From positions 1 through 5,951 of the forward strand of contig SMWS01000125.1 of the NCBI GenBank assembly GCA_004356685.1: a stretch of DNA of 5,951 nucleotides. Reading direction: 5' to 3'. The DNA comes from Deltaproteobacteria bacterium (GTDB lineage Bacteria > Desulfobacterota_D > UBA1144 > Nemesobacterales > N074bin48). Shown here piece by piece: positions 5,951 to 5,951 of this stretch. Numbering within the stretch: the first letter of the stretch is position 1; each line of letters starts with the position of its first letter. Below the pieces are notes generated by a model. It was not told where the DNA came from and did no database searches. It worked only from the letters and a program-made list of their open reading frames with translations. Both the position numbers and the translations under genes were made by a program.

Positions 5951-5951
5951 A

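Larger units (their letters stand above)
5525..5951. other. 427-bp region without an identified gene, upstream of the permease
   Basis: This stretch should hold the permease promoter, but I find no exact TAnnTTTG element or Shine-Dalgarno sequence on the minus strand before 5524. Bases 5525-5640 are AT-rich and stop-dense. Bases 5642-5950 hold an interrupted minus-strand frame, described separately. The last 71 bases are G+C-richer (28 of 60 in 5881-5940, against 13 of 60 in 5821-5880) and carry a small hairpin. No tRNA, transposase or CRISPR repeat is seen. Confidence 0.5.

Noticed and set aside
5885..5951. Integron attC site
   Set aside because: ACTCAAC fits RYYYAAC and a hairpin follows, but no matching GTTRRRY is present before the window ends, and the seven-base pattern is too loose to count alone.
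1..5951. CRISPR array, tRNA or rRNA genes
   Set aside because: No regularly spaced repeats and no cloverleaf or rRNA-like sequence were seen on reading either strand.

Overview
The window looks like a chromosomal segment from a member of the Flavobacteriaceae (Bacteroidota). It carries the gliding genes gldB and gldC, a Bacteroidota-type -7 promoter element (TAnnTTTG) and AT-rich DNA. The starts of the resident genes have no clear Shine-Dalgarno sequence. Sampled lines of the left part are roughly one third G+C.

Layout from left to right. Bases 1-446 are the 3' end of a plus-strand gene that I read as dnaG (primase C-terminal domain). It converges on a minus-strand NarL/LuxR-type response regulator (525-1154) whose receiver domain has lost key acidic residues. 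Upstream of the regulator, on the same strand, lies nadE (NH3-dependent NAD synthetase, 1277-2065), so nadE and the regulator may share a transcript. nadE is divergent from gldB (2152-3111), which overlaps gldC (3111-3446) by one base in a TAATG junction. The 86-bp nadE/gldB spacer holds two head-to-head -7 elements only 5 bp apart.

After gldC the character of the DNA changes. A 179-bp AT-rich spacer leads to a convergent minus-strand gene for a 632-residue SLC13-type permease with two internal RCK_C (TrkA-C) domains (3626-5524). Its sampled lines are markedly richer in G+C (about 40-57%) than those of its neighbours (about 32%), which suggests acquisition by transfer. The last 427 bp hold no gene I can identify. 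They contain a minus-strand reading frame interrupted by one TAA and, at the right edge, a G+C-richer patch with a short hairpin.

The left two thirds are ordinary core genome: DNA replication, NAD synthesis and gliding. I see no CRISPR array, RNA gene, intact transposase or clear new multi-gene system. The points most worth a second look are the degenerate receiver, the interlocked nadE/gldB promoters, a metallopeptidase-like but inactive-looking motif in GldB, and the foreign-looking permease with its odd flanks.
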